Program-made: the position numbers and the translations under genes
Part shown: one piece after another, positions 8,079 to 14,920 of the stretch
How positions within the stretch are numbered: the stretch's first letter is position 1
How the letters are laid out: every line of letters begins with the position of its first letter
DNA from: Planctomycetota bacterium
GTDB taxonomy: Bacteria > Planctomycetota > Phycisphaerae > Phycisphaerales > SM1A02
Assembly (NCBI GenBank): GCA_003671055.1
Contig: QWPV01000026.1
Location: 1-33,296 of the forward strand
Direction of reading: 5' to 3'
Length of the DNA: 33,296 nt
The notes under the pieces: model-generated
Told to the model about the DNA's origin: nothing
Seen by the model: the letters and a program-made list of their open reading frames with translations, nothing else
Database searches by the model: none

Positions 8079-9010
8079 GCAGCACCTCCGGTCGTGAGCG
8101 CGGTGCGACCGGCGCCGCCATTGTGGTTCGCGCCCGCATGACGTCCCTCGCGCTTGTGGAAGCATGCGAGAAGCGGCGGAAGAAAGTCCTCGCCCGTTTC
8201 AACATACACAGGGTCAACGCGAATCCGGCGGAATGCTTTGTCCAACGCAGCAGCGTGCGCAGACGCTTTCGCAGCGTAGGCGGTTCGTACAGCATGCGAG
8301 CCAGTATCCACCACGCGCCGTTCACCAGTTTCGAGATCTTCAAACATCGCGAGTCCAATATTGGGCAACGCGCGTTCCGCACGATCACTCAACACGATGG
8401 GGATGAGATCGTGACGACGCTTGAGGAGTGCGAGCGGACGCTCCCAACCACTGCCGTCGAAATCACTCAGCACGCAGATCACCGCATGTCGGCGCTGCAC
8501 GCGATTGAGTTCGTCGAGCGCGCCCGCGAGATCTGTGCCGCGTCCAACAGGTTCAAACGCAAGAAGGTCTCGCGCGATACGGAGCACATGGCGCGAACCT
8601 TTCTTTGCTGGCACGAATCGCTCGATGCGATCGGAGAACAGCAGCAGTCCAACTTTGTCGTTCGATCGCGTCGCGCTAAATGCCAGCGTTCCTGCGATTT
8701 CTGCGGCGAGCTCACGCTTCAATTTTCCTTCCGTACCAAACGCGAGCGACGCACTGAGATCCATCGCAAGAATCACCGTGAGTTCACGCTCCTCGCGAAA
8801 GATCTTCACATGCGGTTCGCCGATGCGCGCGGAGACATTCCAGTCGATGCTTCGGACATCGTCGCCAATGAAGTATGGCCGCACCTCTTCGAACTCCATG
8901 CCTCGTCCTCGGAACGCACTCCGATACTGACCAGCGAGCGCTTCGCTCACGCGGCGGCTCGTCCGGATCTGCAATCGTCGAATGTTCTTGAGCGTTTCAG
9001 GAGAGAGCAT
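8075..9010 (-). CDS. DUF58 protein with intact VWA-like metal site
   Basis: A 311-residue soluble protein starting at the ATG at 9010, 36 bases after the MoxR gene ends. It shows the DUF58 signature blocks: YRSAFRGRGMEFEEVRPYFI, GDDVRSIDWNVSARIGEPHV and KIFREERELTVILAMD. The VWA-like half has DLSAS at 84-88, which keeps DxSxS, and CVLSDFDG later. DUF58 genes almost always follow MoxR ATPase genes and are thought to be their cytoplasmic partner or substrate adaptor. The Gly/Ala/His-rich tail after FHKREGRHAG is unlike the usual ending and is probably disordered. Its stop overlaps the next start. Confidence 0.9.
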   Translation of the reverse strand: MLSPETLKNIRRLQIRTSRRVSEALAGQYRSAFRGRGMEFEEVRPYFIGDDVRSIDWNVSARIGEPHVKIFREERELTVILAMDLSASLAFGTEGKLKRELAAEIAGTLAFSATRSNDKVGLLLFSDRIERFVPAKKGSRHVLRIARDLLAFEPVGRGTDLAGALDELNRVQRRHAVICVLSDFDGSGWERPLALLKRRHDLIPIVLSDRAERALPNIGLAMFEDLETGERRVVDTGSHAVRTAYAAKASAHAAALDKAFRRIRVDPVYVETGEDFLPPLLACFHKREGRHAGANHNGGAGRTALTTGGAA

Positions 9011-9046
9011 GGTGCAAGTTCGCGGGTGCGTGCAGGCGAAAACAAA

Positions 9047-10051
9047 TTACGGAACTGGCACATGCTCAAGCAGAATGCGCACCAAGTCATCGCCGGTCTT
9101 TTCTTCCGCTTCCGCTTCGTAACTGAGAATGAGCCGATGGCGCAGCACAAGTGGCGCGATGTCTTTCACATCTTGTGGAAGCACGAAGCCGCGGCCGTCG
9201 AGGAATGCCCGAGCGCGCGCGGCCTTTGCGAGTGAGAGTGTTGCGCGAGGACTTGCGCCGAATTGAATGAGTCCGCCGATTGGAACTTGGAAAAGCGAGG
9301 GATCGCGTGTCGCGGTCACAAGGTTGACGATGTAGTCCTTCAAGCGATCGTCGATGGCAATCTCATCACAAGCCGCGCGTGCAGCGCCAATCTCTTCTGG
9401 TCGCATGACAGGATCAATGCTCGTCACAGCATTGGACTTCGACATGCGATCGAGAATCTGTCGCTCTTGCCGAGGCGTTGGATAGCGCACAACAATCTTG
9501 AAGAGGAACCGATCGACCTGCGCTTCGGGCAGTGGATACGTTCCTTCTTGTTCAATCGGATTCTGCGTCGCGAGCACGAGAAACGGATCCGCCATCTTGA
9601 ATGTCTCTGCGCCAATCGTCACTTGACGCTCTTGCATCGCTTCGAGCAATGCCGATTGCACTTTCGCTGGTGCGCGATTGATCTCATCCGCAAGCACGAT
9701 GTTTGTGAAGATCGGGCCGCGCTTCACAACGAAATCGCCGCTGCCTGGGCGATAGATCAGCGTGCCGATCAAATCTGCGGGAAGCAGATCGGGCGTGAAT
9801 TGAATGCGCTGAAAGTCGGTGCGCAGCCCGCTCGCGAGGCAACTCACTGCAGTTGTCTTCGCAAGTCCAGGAACGCCCTCGATGAGAACATGCCCGTTCG
9901 CGAGCAACGCCATGAGCAGTCCTTCTAGAAGTTCCTCTTGCCCGACGATGACACGCTGCATCTGTTCCTTCAGCGCGCGGAAGGGGCGACTGTGCGCAGC
10001 AACTTGGCGTTCGATCTCTTGAATGTCAGCGGACGCGGATGGGGTTTGCAT
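9047..10051 (-). CDS. MoxR-family AAA+ ATPase, first gene of the Bat operon
   Basis: A 334-residue cytoplasmic ATPase. Walker A is GVPGLAKT at 59-66, Walker B IVLADEINRAP near 118-128, and the sensor-1 region ATQNPIEQEGTYPLPEAQVD is a family hallmark. The helical lid with QFGASPRATLSLAKAARARA and LRHRLILSYEAEAE completes the MRP-type MoxR domain at normal length. MoxR ATPases act as chaperones that help assemble or activate metal- or VWA-containing complexes. I chose the ATG at 10051; no good ribosome-binding site precedes it, and a TTG at 10069 would add six residues. It heads the operon and is divergent from the dehydrogenase at 10176. Confidence 0.93.
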   Translation of the reverse strand: MQTPSASADIQEIERQVAAHSRPFRALKEQMQRVIVGQEELLEGLLMALLANGHVLIEGVPGLAKTTAVSCLASGLRTDFQRIQFTPDLLPADLIGTLIYRPGSGDFVVKRGPIFTNIVLADEINRAPAKVQSALLEAMQERQVTIGAETFKMADPFLVLATQNPIEQEGTYPLPEAQVDRFLFKIVVRYPTPRQERQILDRMSKSNAVTSIDPVMRPEEIGAARAACDEIAIDDRLKDYIVNLVTATRDPSLFQVPIGGLIQFGASPRATLSLAKAARARAFLDGRGFVLPQDVKDIAPLVLRHRLILSYEAEAEEKTGDDLVRILLEHVPVP

Positions 10052-10085
10052 AAGGAAGTGCTTTCTCAACGGTCGTGTGTGGTGA

Positions 10086-10115
10086 GTAGTACGCGCGACC
10101 CTGCATCAGGTTCAA
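10086..10115 (-). promoter_or_regulatory. Candidate promoter of the MoxR/Bat operon
   Basis: In the gap between the divergent genes, the minus strand carries TTGAAC (10110-10115) and TACTAC (10086-10091) with an 18-base spacer, about 35 bases before the MoxR start. Matches are 4 of 6 and about 3 of 6, so this is only a candidate. No convincing pair was found for the plus-strand gene. Confidence 0.25.
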
Positions 10116-10175
10116 ATTTCACCACACTCTGCAGTGTCGGATTGTACGAACTGTCGCGTATTCTGACCCATTCTT

Positions 10176-11048
10176 ATGCAACCTCAACTCACGCGTCTTG
10201 GTTGGATCGGTCTCGGCGTCATGGGCCTTCCGATGGCGGGGCATCTTCGCGCAGCGGGCTATTCCGTTGTTGCGCACACACGCACTCGGGCGAAAGCTCA
10301 AACGCTTCTCGACGCTGGCGCGACCTGGGCAGATTCGCCTCGTGAAGTTGCAGCATCCTGCGATGTCCTCTTCTCGATGGTTGGACTTCCTTCGGAAAAT
10401 GAAGAGGTTTTCTTCGGCGCTGAGGGCGTGTTCGCTGCGAAGTCCATGCCGAGCGTGCTCATCGATATGTCAACGAGCGAGCCTGCATTTGCGCGAAAAC
10501 TCGACGCCTCCATTCGTGCGCACGGTGGAAGGGCGATTGACGCGCCAGTCTCTGGCGGCGATGTCGGCGCGCGAAATGCATCGCTCTCCATCATGTTGGG
10601 AGGCGACGAAGCGACCTGTGCGCAAGTGCAGGAACTCTTCACGAAACTCGGGACGCGAATCGTGCGGCAGGGAGAATCTGGCTGTGGTCAGATGACCAAA
10701 CTCGTGAATCAAGTCTGCGTTGCAATGAACACGCTCGGGATGTGTGAGGGATTGACCCTCGCTCGCCGCGCGGGGCTTGATCCGCAAGCAGTTCTCGATT
10801 GCATTGGGAGCGGTGCCGCGGCGAGTTGGTCGCTGACAAACCTTGCTCCGCGCGTCCTGCGTGGAGATCTCGATCCAGGCTTCTTCGTCGAGCATTTGGC
10901 GAAGGATCTGCGTCTTGCGAAGGCGGCAGCAGCTGAACTGGGGCTCGATCTTTCGATGCTTGATCGTGCGTCAAGGTGTTACGAGGACCTTCTCAAGGCA
11001 GGACACGGCAAGAAGGGGACGCACGCAGCGGTGCTGCTGCATCTCTAG
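10176..11048 (+). CDS. NAD(P)-dependent beta-hydroxyacid dehydrogenase (3-hydroxyisobutyrate dehydrogenase family)
   Basis: A 290-residue enzyme of normal family length. The N-terminal Rossmann fold has GLGVMG at 12-17 followed by LPMAGHLRAAGYSVVAHTRT, where the arginine after the second strand suggests preference for NADP. The family substrate motif reads DAPVSGGDVGAR (122-133), and the catalytic lysine is K175 in GQMTKLVNQ. A C-terminal helical domain includes FFVEHLAKDLRLAKAAAAEL. The family oxidises 3-hydroxyisobutyrate, tartronate semialdehyde, glyoxylate/succinate semialdehyde or related compounds; the substrate cannot be read here. The ATG at 10176 lacks a strong ribosome-binding site. 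The neighbours give no pathway clue. Confidence 0.88.
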   Translation: MQPQLTRLGWIGLGVMGLPMAGHLRAAGYSVVAHTRTRAKAQTLLDAGATWADSPREVAASCDVLFSMVGLPSENEEVFFGAEGVFAAKSMPSVLIDMSTSEPAFARKLDASIRAHGGRAIDAPVSGGDVGARNASLSIMLGGDEATCAQVQELFTKLGTRIVRQGESGCGQMTKLVNQVCVAMNTLGMCEGLTLARRAGLDPQAVLDCIGSGAAASWSLTNLAPRVLRGDLDPGFFVEHLAKDLRLAKAAAAELGLDLSMLDRASRCYEDLLKAGHGKKGTHAAVLLHL

Positions 11049-11142
11049 ACCGGTCATAAATGTCTTCAAGATCAGCGTCGGAGGGGCTTTCCAATCATCG
11101 GGATGGTTGCTACAGTACTCGGCTCGACTGAGGACTCCACCA

Positions 11143-11460
11143 ATGGCCACTCTGACCATCCCACCGACCGGAACCGTTACTTTCACTGTCATCGCCGTGC
11201 CTCGCTCGGAAGGTGGCCGCAAGACTCTTTTCCGGCTCATGCGCCTTCAAGCGTCGACCCGCCGCATTCTCACGAAGTTGCAGCACCTGCGCCTGACTAC
11301 GCTGAACGAGGACACCAACCGCGGTGGACGAATCTGGATCAATCGTGCGACTTGCTCGCGCGTTGCGTTCATCGAAGCTGGTAAGAGCTTCACGATTGCG
11401 ATGACCCCACAGATCATGAAGGACGTCGAAAGCGTCTCTGAATATCTGAAGGTCGCGTAA
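11143..11460 (+). CDS. Small basic protein of unknown function (105 aa)
   Basis: I do not recognise this protein. It begins MATLTIPPTGTVTFTVIAVP, is rich in Arg and Lys in the middle (RSEGGRKTLFRLMRLQ, STRRILTKLQHLR), and ends with GGRIWINRATCSRVAFIEAG and a helical tail MTPQIMKDVESVSEYLKVA. There is no signal peptide or membrane helix. The sequence suggests beta strands at both ends with a basic helix between, so nucleic-acid or ribosome contact is possible but not shown. It is judged real because GAGG lies eight bases before the ATG, its composition is protein-like with no low-complexity runs, and a promoter-like pair (TTTCCA, 17 bases, TACAGT, ending near 11116) lies just upstream. It stands alone between the dehydrogenase and a convergent operon. 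Confidence 0.65.
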   Translation: MATLTIPPTGTVTFTVIAVPRSEGGRKTLFRLMRLQASTRRILTKLQHLRLTTLNEDTNRGGRIWINRATCSRVAFIEAGKSFTIAMTPQIMKDVESVSEYLKVA

Positions 11461-11508
11461 GTCGTCCGTCGCGTGTTTCGCGAACGGAAATCCGCAACGC
11501 ATATATTT

Positions 11509-11550
11509 CATGCATGCATCCATGCATGCATCTATGCATGCATCCATGCA
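11509..11550. repeat. 12-bp tandem repeat (CATGCATGCATC unit), 3.5 copies
   Basis: Units lie at 11509-11520, 11521-11532 and 11533-11544 (one C-to-T change), with half a unit at 11545-11550, then a diverged CATGC at 11557. Each unit contains the palindrome TGCATGCA, giving alternating purine-pyrimidine stretches of about 10 bases broken by TC. It lies in the 123-base gap between the convergent ends of the 105-residue gene and the secretin-like gene. It is too short, and has no spacers, for a CRISPR. Confidence 0.9.
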
Positions 11551-11583
11551 CCGACGCATGCCTATTGCATTTCTCGTGTGAAG

Positions 11584-12693
11584 TTAGGGCCGCGTTTTCG
11601 CAGGCTCTTCACGCTGTTCCACGGGCTTTGCTGTCGGTCGCGATTCGCTGCGTAAGCGAATGACGATGCACAGCTCGCCGCTCGCGTTGACCATTGACGC
11701 GCATGTGGCGGGTGCGCCAGTGCGGAACGGCAGCACGAACTTCCCATTGAAGTCTGGTTGCGTGAGGCTTGCCTCGCATGTCCAGAGCATGCTCTGACGC
11801 TCCGGCTCAGGATGGATCGACAGCGTGAGTTTGGAGTGTCCAGACTCCATTTCAACTTGCGCATCGTTGGGTTCAGCGCAAAGGATCTGCGGCGCGGAGA
11901 GAAGTTTCACCGTGCCATCCTTCATCCACACATCGAGTTGCGCGCTTGTGAGTGCGCTCTCTTTCAGCGTGTTTGCTGCGCATTCGAAGACTTCCATGAA
12001 GACCAGTGTCGACTGCATTCCTGCAGCGATTTCGAGTTGCCGCAGCATTTCGCGAATGCTGCGATGCACCGCAGGCGCACCGGTGACGACGAGGTGCATT
12101 CCATCCGTGCGCATCGATACAAGGTTGCCACCCATCTCAGTCCAGCCATCGGGCACGACCTGTTCGTGTAGCAGTTCAACGATCGCGGCGACCTCAGCTT
12201 CAGCGGTGCTCGACGCGTGCGAACTTGCGCGGTTCTGAGCAAGCGCGCCAACTTGGTAGATCGCAGAGAGCGCGAGTCGATCGCGTCCGCTGTCGGGAAG
12301 CAGTACGAGTGAAAATCCATCAGAGTCAATCGACCACGGATCAAATTCAGAGCCTGCTGCGCGCGCGAAACTGTTCAGCAGCGCGCCGTATGTTGTCTCG
12401 CCAGCGGGAACGGATTCTTCGAACGCAGTCGTGTCCGAGCGCGGCACGAGACGAGCGGCGTCGACATGAATGGGGAATCCCTTGAGTCGAAGCCAGACGG
12501 GAACAGTGCCCACGGTCGGCGCGTCGGTTGCGTCGATCGTGATCTTTTCGTCAAGGCGCGCGAGCAATGTGAGCGCGTGCTCGAGTCGCTCGTCGCTTGC
12601 TGCAACTGGCGCAGGGGTGGAAGGAGGCGCAGGGGGGTCCTGCGGAGCCAGTGCAAGCGTCGAGAAGATCGTCAGCAGCGCGGCGAGTTGCAT
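11584..12693 (-). CDS. Exported protein with secretin-like N domain and partial secretin-like core
   Basis: A 369-residue protein with signal peptide MQLAALLTIFSTLALA followed by a Pro/Ala-rich linker. Residues about 35-150 look like a compact repeat domain (LARLDEKITIDATDAPTVGT; GETTYGALLNSFARAAG), similar to domains ahead of secretin cores. The clearest part, AIVELLHEQVVPDGWTEMGG then HLVVTGAPAVHRSIREMLRQ, resembles the ring-forming N1-type domain of type II/III secretins. It is followed by TLVFMEVFECA and TVKLLSAPQILC, which echo the first strands of a secretin. The beta-barrel part is too short for a real pore, and the last 40 residues (RSESRPTAKPVEQREEPAKT) are charged and disordered. 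Secretin-related periplasmic proteins of this size are known from planctomycetes, but no function is known to me. Third gene after sucC and the HAD phosphatase, 46 bases downstream. Confidence 0.55.
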   Translation of the reverse strand: MQLAALLTIFSTLALAPQDPPAPPSTPAPVAASDERLEHALTLLARLDEKITIDATDAPTVGTVPVWLRLKGFPIHVDAARLVPRSDTTAFEESVPAGETTYGALLNSFARAAGSEFDPWSIDSDGFSLVLLPDSGRDRLALSAIYQVGALAQNRASSHASSTAEAEVAAIVELLHEQVVPDGWTEMGGNLVSMRTDGMHLVVTGAPAVHRSIREMLRQLEIAAGMQSTLVFMEVFECAANTLKESALTSAQLDVWMKDGTVKLLSAPQILCAEPNDAQVEMESGHSKLTLSIHPEPERQSMLWTCEASLTQPDFNGKFVLPFRTGAPATCASMVNASGELCIVIRLRSESRPTAKPVEQREEPAKTRP

Positions 12694-12739
12694 GAAGAAC
12701 AGTATGCCTCAAAGACACGGCGGTTGCTGTGATTCGACT

Positions 12740-13435
12740 TCAGACAGCGCGGACAGTTACCTGCTTAATCCACTCGATGAGCATGCTGGTTTCCGCGAGT
12801 GTTTCCACTGCGAGATCCGCGCCTGCGTCCACAAGTTCTTGCCGGCTCATCGGGCCAGTCGCAACACCGATGCAAAGGCAACCGTTGGCCTTCGCGCAAT
12901 CAACATCCATTGGCGTGTCGCCAATGATGACGGTGGAGGCTGGCGGAAACTTTCGACTGAAGTGTGATTCCGCACGCGCGATGGCGAGCGGCGGAAGATC
13001 GCGTCGAGTCGCGCCCTCGTCACCGAATGCGCCGAAAGGGAAGAGCGTTGGCGAGATGCCCGCGCGCGTAACTTTTACATGCGCGGTGTGTTCGTAGTTG
13101 CCAGTGAGTAATCCAACTGCAGCACCACACGCGTGCGCTGCATGCACGAGGTCGGCTGCGCCTGGCATCGCGCGAGTTTGTTCGACGGTGAGATCCGCGT
13201 GGAGCCGTTCGCCATACGCAGTACGGAATTGCATGTGTGCGTGCGAAGATGTTTCGAGCCCGTGTCGCATACACATCTGCGTCCAGATGAGTCTGTCGAG
13301 GCCGCCTGCCATCTGCACGCCTTCGAAGGAGAATCCGAGTTCTCCATGCAGTGCGCGGAATGTTTCGAGCATCGCGCGAACGCCAGCGCCCTCGGTGCGA
13401 AGGAGCGTGCCGTCGATGTCGAAGAGAATGAGCAT
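12740..13435 (-). CDS. HAD-superfamily hydrolase, phosphoglycolate-phosphatase-like
   Basis: A 231-residue soluble enzyme with all HAD motifs: motif I DIDGTLLRTEG at 6-16 with nucleophile D6 and acid D8; motif II LLTGN, whose threonine stabilises phosphate; a lysine in the cap/hinge region (HVKVTRAG); and motif IV VIIGDTPMDVDCAKANG. The helical cap after motif I (GAGVRAMLETFRALHGE) places it in subfamily I near phosphoglycolate phosphatases (Gph/PGP). The substrate is not determined by the sequence: 2-phosphoglycolate, a sugar phosphate or pyrophosphate are all possible. It begins 13 bases after sucC ends and probably shares its transcript. Confidence 0.88.
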   Translation of the reverse strand: MLILFDIDGTLLRTEGAGVRAMLETFRALHGELGFSFEGVQMAGGLDRLIWTQMCMRHGLETSSHAHMQFRTAYGERLHADLTVEQTRAMPGAADLVHAAHACGAAVGLLTGNYEHTAHVKVTRAGISPTLFPFGAFGDEGATRRDLPPLAIARAESHFSRKFPPASTVIIGDTPMDVDCAKANGCLCIGVATGPMSRQELVDAGADLAVETLAETSMLIEWIKQVTVRAV

Positions 13436-13448
13436 GACGCGTCGTTAG

Positions 13449-14666
13449 TTAGGCGTGCGCAGAGGCGCGTTGCCTCACGGCGGTGCAGATTTTCACTGCA
13501 GCGTCGGTGAGATCTGTCGCGACTTGCATGGTCGGGATTTCCCCGCGTGCAGCGTCGAGAATCCTGCGCGCTTCCACAACATTCGTGCCTTCAAGTCGCA
13601 CCACGAGTGGCACGCTGAATCCGACATTCTTCGCGCTGATCACGATGGCGCGCGCGATGCGATCGCACTCCATGATGCCACCGAAGATATTCACGAGAAT
13701 GCCTTCGACGCGCGTGTCCGAGAGAATGATGCGGAACGCTTCCGTGACCGCTTCCTCCGATGCGCTACCGCCGACATCAAGAAAATTCGCTGGCTCGCCG
13801 CCATGCAGTTTCACGATGTCCATCGTCGACATCGCGAGGCCAGCGCCGTTCACCAAGCAACCGATCGTTCCATCGAGCGCGATGTAGGAGAGTCCAAACT
13901 GCTGCGCGCGGAGTTCCTGAGGATTTTCCTCTGCGGGATCCGCAAGCAACTCGAGTTCCTTGTGACGGAAGAGCGCGTTGTCATCGAACTGAAACTTTGC
14001 ATCGAGCGCGACCACGCGGCCATCGGGGTGCTTCGCTTCAGGCGGCGTTACGACGAGCGGATTGATCTCCGCCATCGACGCGTCCTTCGCGCAGAAAAGC
14101 GCGAAGAGCTTCATCATCAGATCAGCAGCTTGTCCGACTTGCTTGCCCTTGAAGCCGAGACGGAACGCCATATCGCGCGCTTCGTAGCTTTGGAGCCCGA
14201 GAATCGGATGAATCGGGAGCTTGAGAATCGCCTCTGGGTTCTTCTCCGCAACGGCTTCGATCTCCACGCCACCTTCAGCGGAGGCGATCAGCACATTGCA
14301 CTTGCGCATGCGGTCCACGGTGATCGCGATGTAGAACTCTTTCGCGATGTCGGTCGCTGCGGCGACGAGCAACTTCCGCACATCAAGTCCCTCTGGACCA
14401 GTCTGTACAGAGACCATGCGGTTGGACAGCATGAAGGCTGCAGCGGTGCGCGCATCTTCCACGGTCTTCACGAGTTTCACGAAGCCCGCTTTGCCGCGGC
14501 CGCCTGCGTGGACTTGCCCCTTGATGACTACTTCGGGTGTGCCGTTCGCGAAAATGCGTGTGGCTTCGGCGACTGCGCTCTCAACGCTTTCGACCATCGC
14601 GCCAGCGGGGACGGGGATTCCTGCGCTCGAGAGGAGTTCTCGCGCTTGATATTCGTGGATCTTCAT
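13449..14666 (-). CDS. sucC: Succinyl-CoA synthetase beta subunit
   Basis: A 405-residue subunit of the TCA-cycle enzyme that makes ATP (or GTP) from succinyl-CoA. The ATG at 14666 gives the classic start MKIHEYQARELLSSAGIPVP. The ATP-grasp part includes VIKGQVHAGGRGKAGFVKLV, and the Mg and nucleotide region has MAEINPLVVT and VALDAKFQFDDNALFRH. The C-terminal CoA-ligase part has GCLVNGAGLAMSTMDIVKLH, GEPANFLDVGG and GILVNIFGGIMECDRIARAI. The family usually reads NIFGGIMRCD, so Glu replaces Arg there. No sucD follows; the next gene is a HAD phosphatase, so the alpha subunit must be elsewhere. Length is slightly above the usual 385-400. Confidence 0.93.
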   Translation of the reverse strand: MKIHEYQARELLSSAGIPVPAGAMVESVESAVAEATRIFANGTPEVVIKGQVHAGGRGKAGFVKLVKTVEDARTAAAFMLSNRMVSVQTGPEGLDVRKLLVAAATDIAKEFYIAITVDRMRKCNVLIASAEGGVEIEAVAEKNPEAILKLPIHPILGLQSYEARDMAFRLGFKGKQVGQAADLMMKLFALFCAKDASMAEINPLVVTPPEAKHPDGRVVALDAKFQFDDNALFRHKELELLADPAEENPQELRAQQFGLSYIALDGTIGCLVNGAGLAMSTMDIVKLHGGEPANFLDVGGSASEEAVTEAFRIILSDTRVEGILVNIFGGIMECDRIARAIVISAKNVGFSVPLVVRLEGTNVVEARRILDAARGEIPTMQVATDLTDAAVKICTAVRQRASAHA

Positions 14667-14738
14667 ATGCTCGGTCGCCGTTTCCGACCCAGCCTGTATG
14701 CGGTACTTGCACAAGGGACTGCGACGGAAAAAAGAAAA

Positions 14739-14829
14739 CGGACAGGGCGGGATTCGAACCCGCGATAAGAGTAATAACTCCTATACCGGTTTAGCAAACC
14801 GACGCCTTCAGCCGCTCGGCCACCTGTCC
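14739..14829 (-). tRNA. tRNA-Ser (anticodon GCT)
   Basis: A 91-nt class II tRNA. The acceptor GGACAGG/CCTGTCC is fully paired with discriminator G. The anticodon stem CGGT/ACCG holds TTGCTAA, so the anticodon is GCT and reads AGC/AGU. The variable arm AGGAGTTATTACTCTT forms its own stem, and the T arm is GCGGG-TTCGAAT-CCCGC. CCA is not encoded. Directly downstream, CCGTTTTCTTTTTTCC supplies T tracts that may end transcription. It lies between the start of sucC and the divergent helicase gene. Confidence 0.96.
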
Positions 14830-14862
14830 AACGGTCGCTCTCGACCACTATTGAAGCGCGGG

Positions 14863-14871
14863 AGGATAGCA
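14863..14871 (-). promoter_or_regulatory. Candidate extended -10 promoter of tRNA-Ser(GCT)
   Basis: On the minus strand TGCTATCCT fits the extended -10 form TGnTAT..T, about 34 bases before the mature tRNA. No good -35 box lies at the right distance. A small stem (GGTCG/CGACC, 14833-14846) sits in the leader. Weak evidence. Confidence 0.3.
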
Positions 14872-14920
14872 GATTCTTTGTCGCAAGGGAGCGCATGTCT
14901 TTCCGCGTGTTTGCTCCAAG

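Noticed and set aside
7982-9235. Long plus-strand open frame opposite DUF58 and its neighbours
   Set aside because: It lies antisense to clear family members with ATGA coupling; its translation has no family-like motifs and is a by-product of GC-rich codon use.
11110-11559. Minus-strand frame covering the 105-residue gene and the 12-bp repeat
   Set aside because: Its start is made of repeat-coded CMDA units and the rest is antisense to a better-supported gene.
11509-11562. CRISPR array
   Set aside because: Units are 12 bp, adjacent, with no spacers and no cas genes nearby.
13455-14768. Plus-strand open frame of 437 codons opposite sucC
   Set aside because: Antisense to an unmistakable sucC and running into the tRNA-Ser; composition is His/Arg-rich with no domain.
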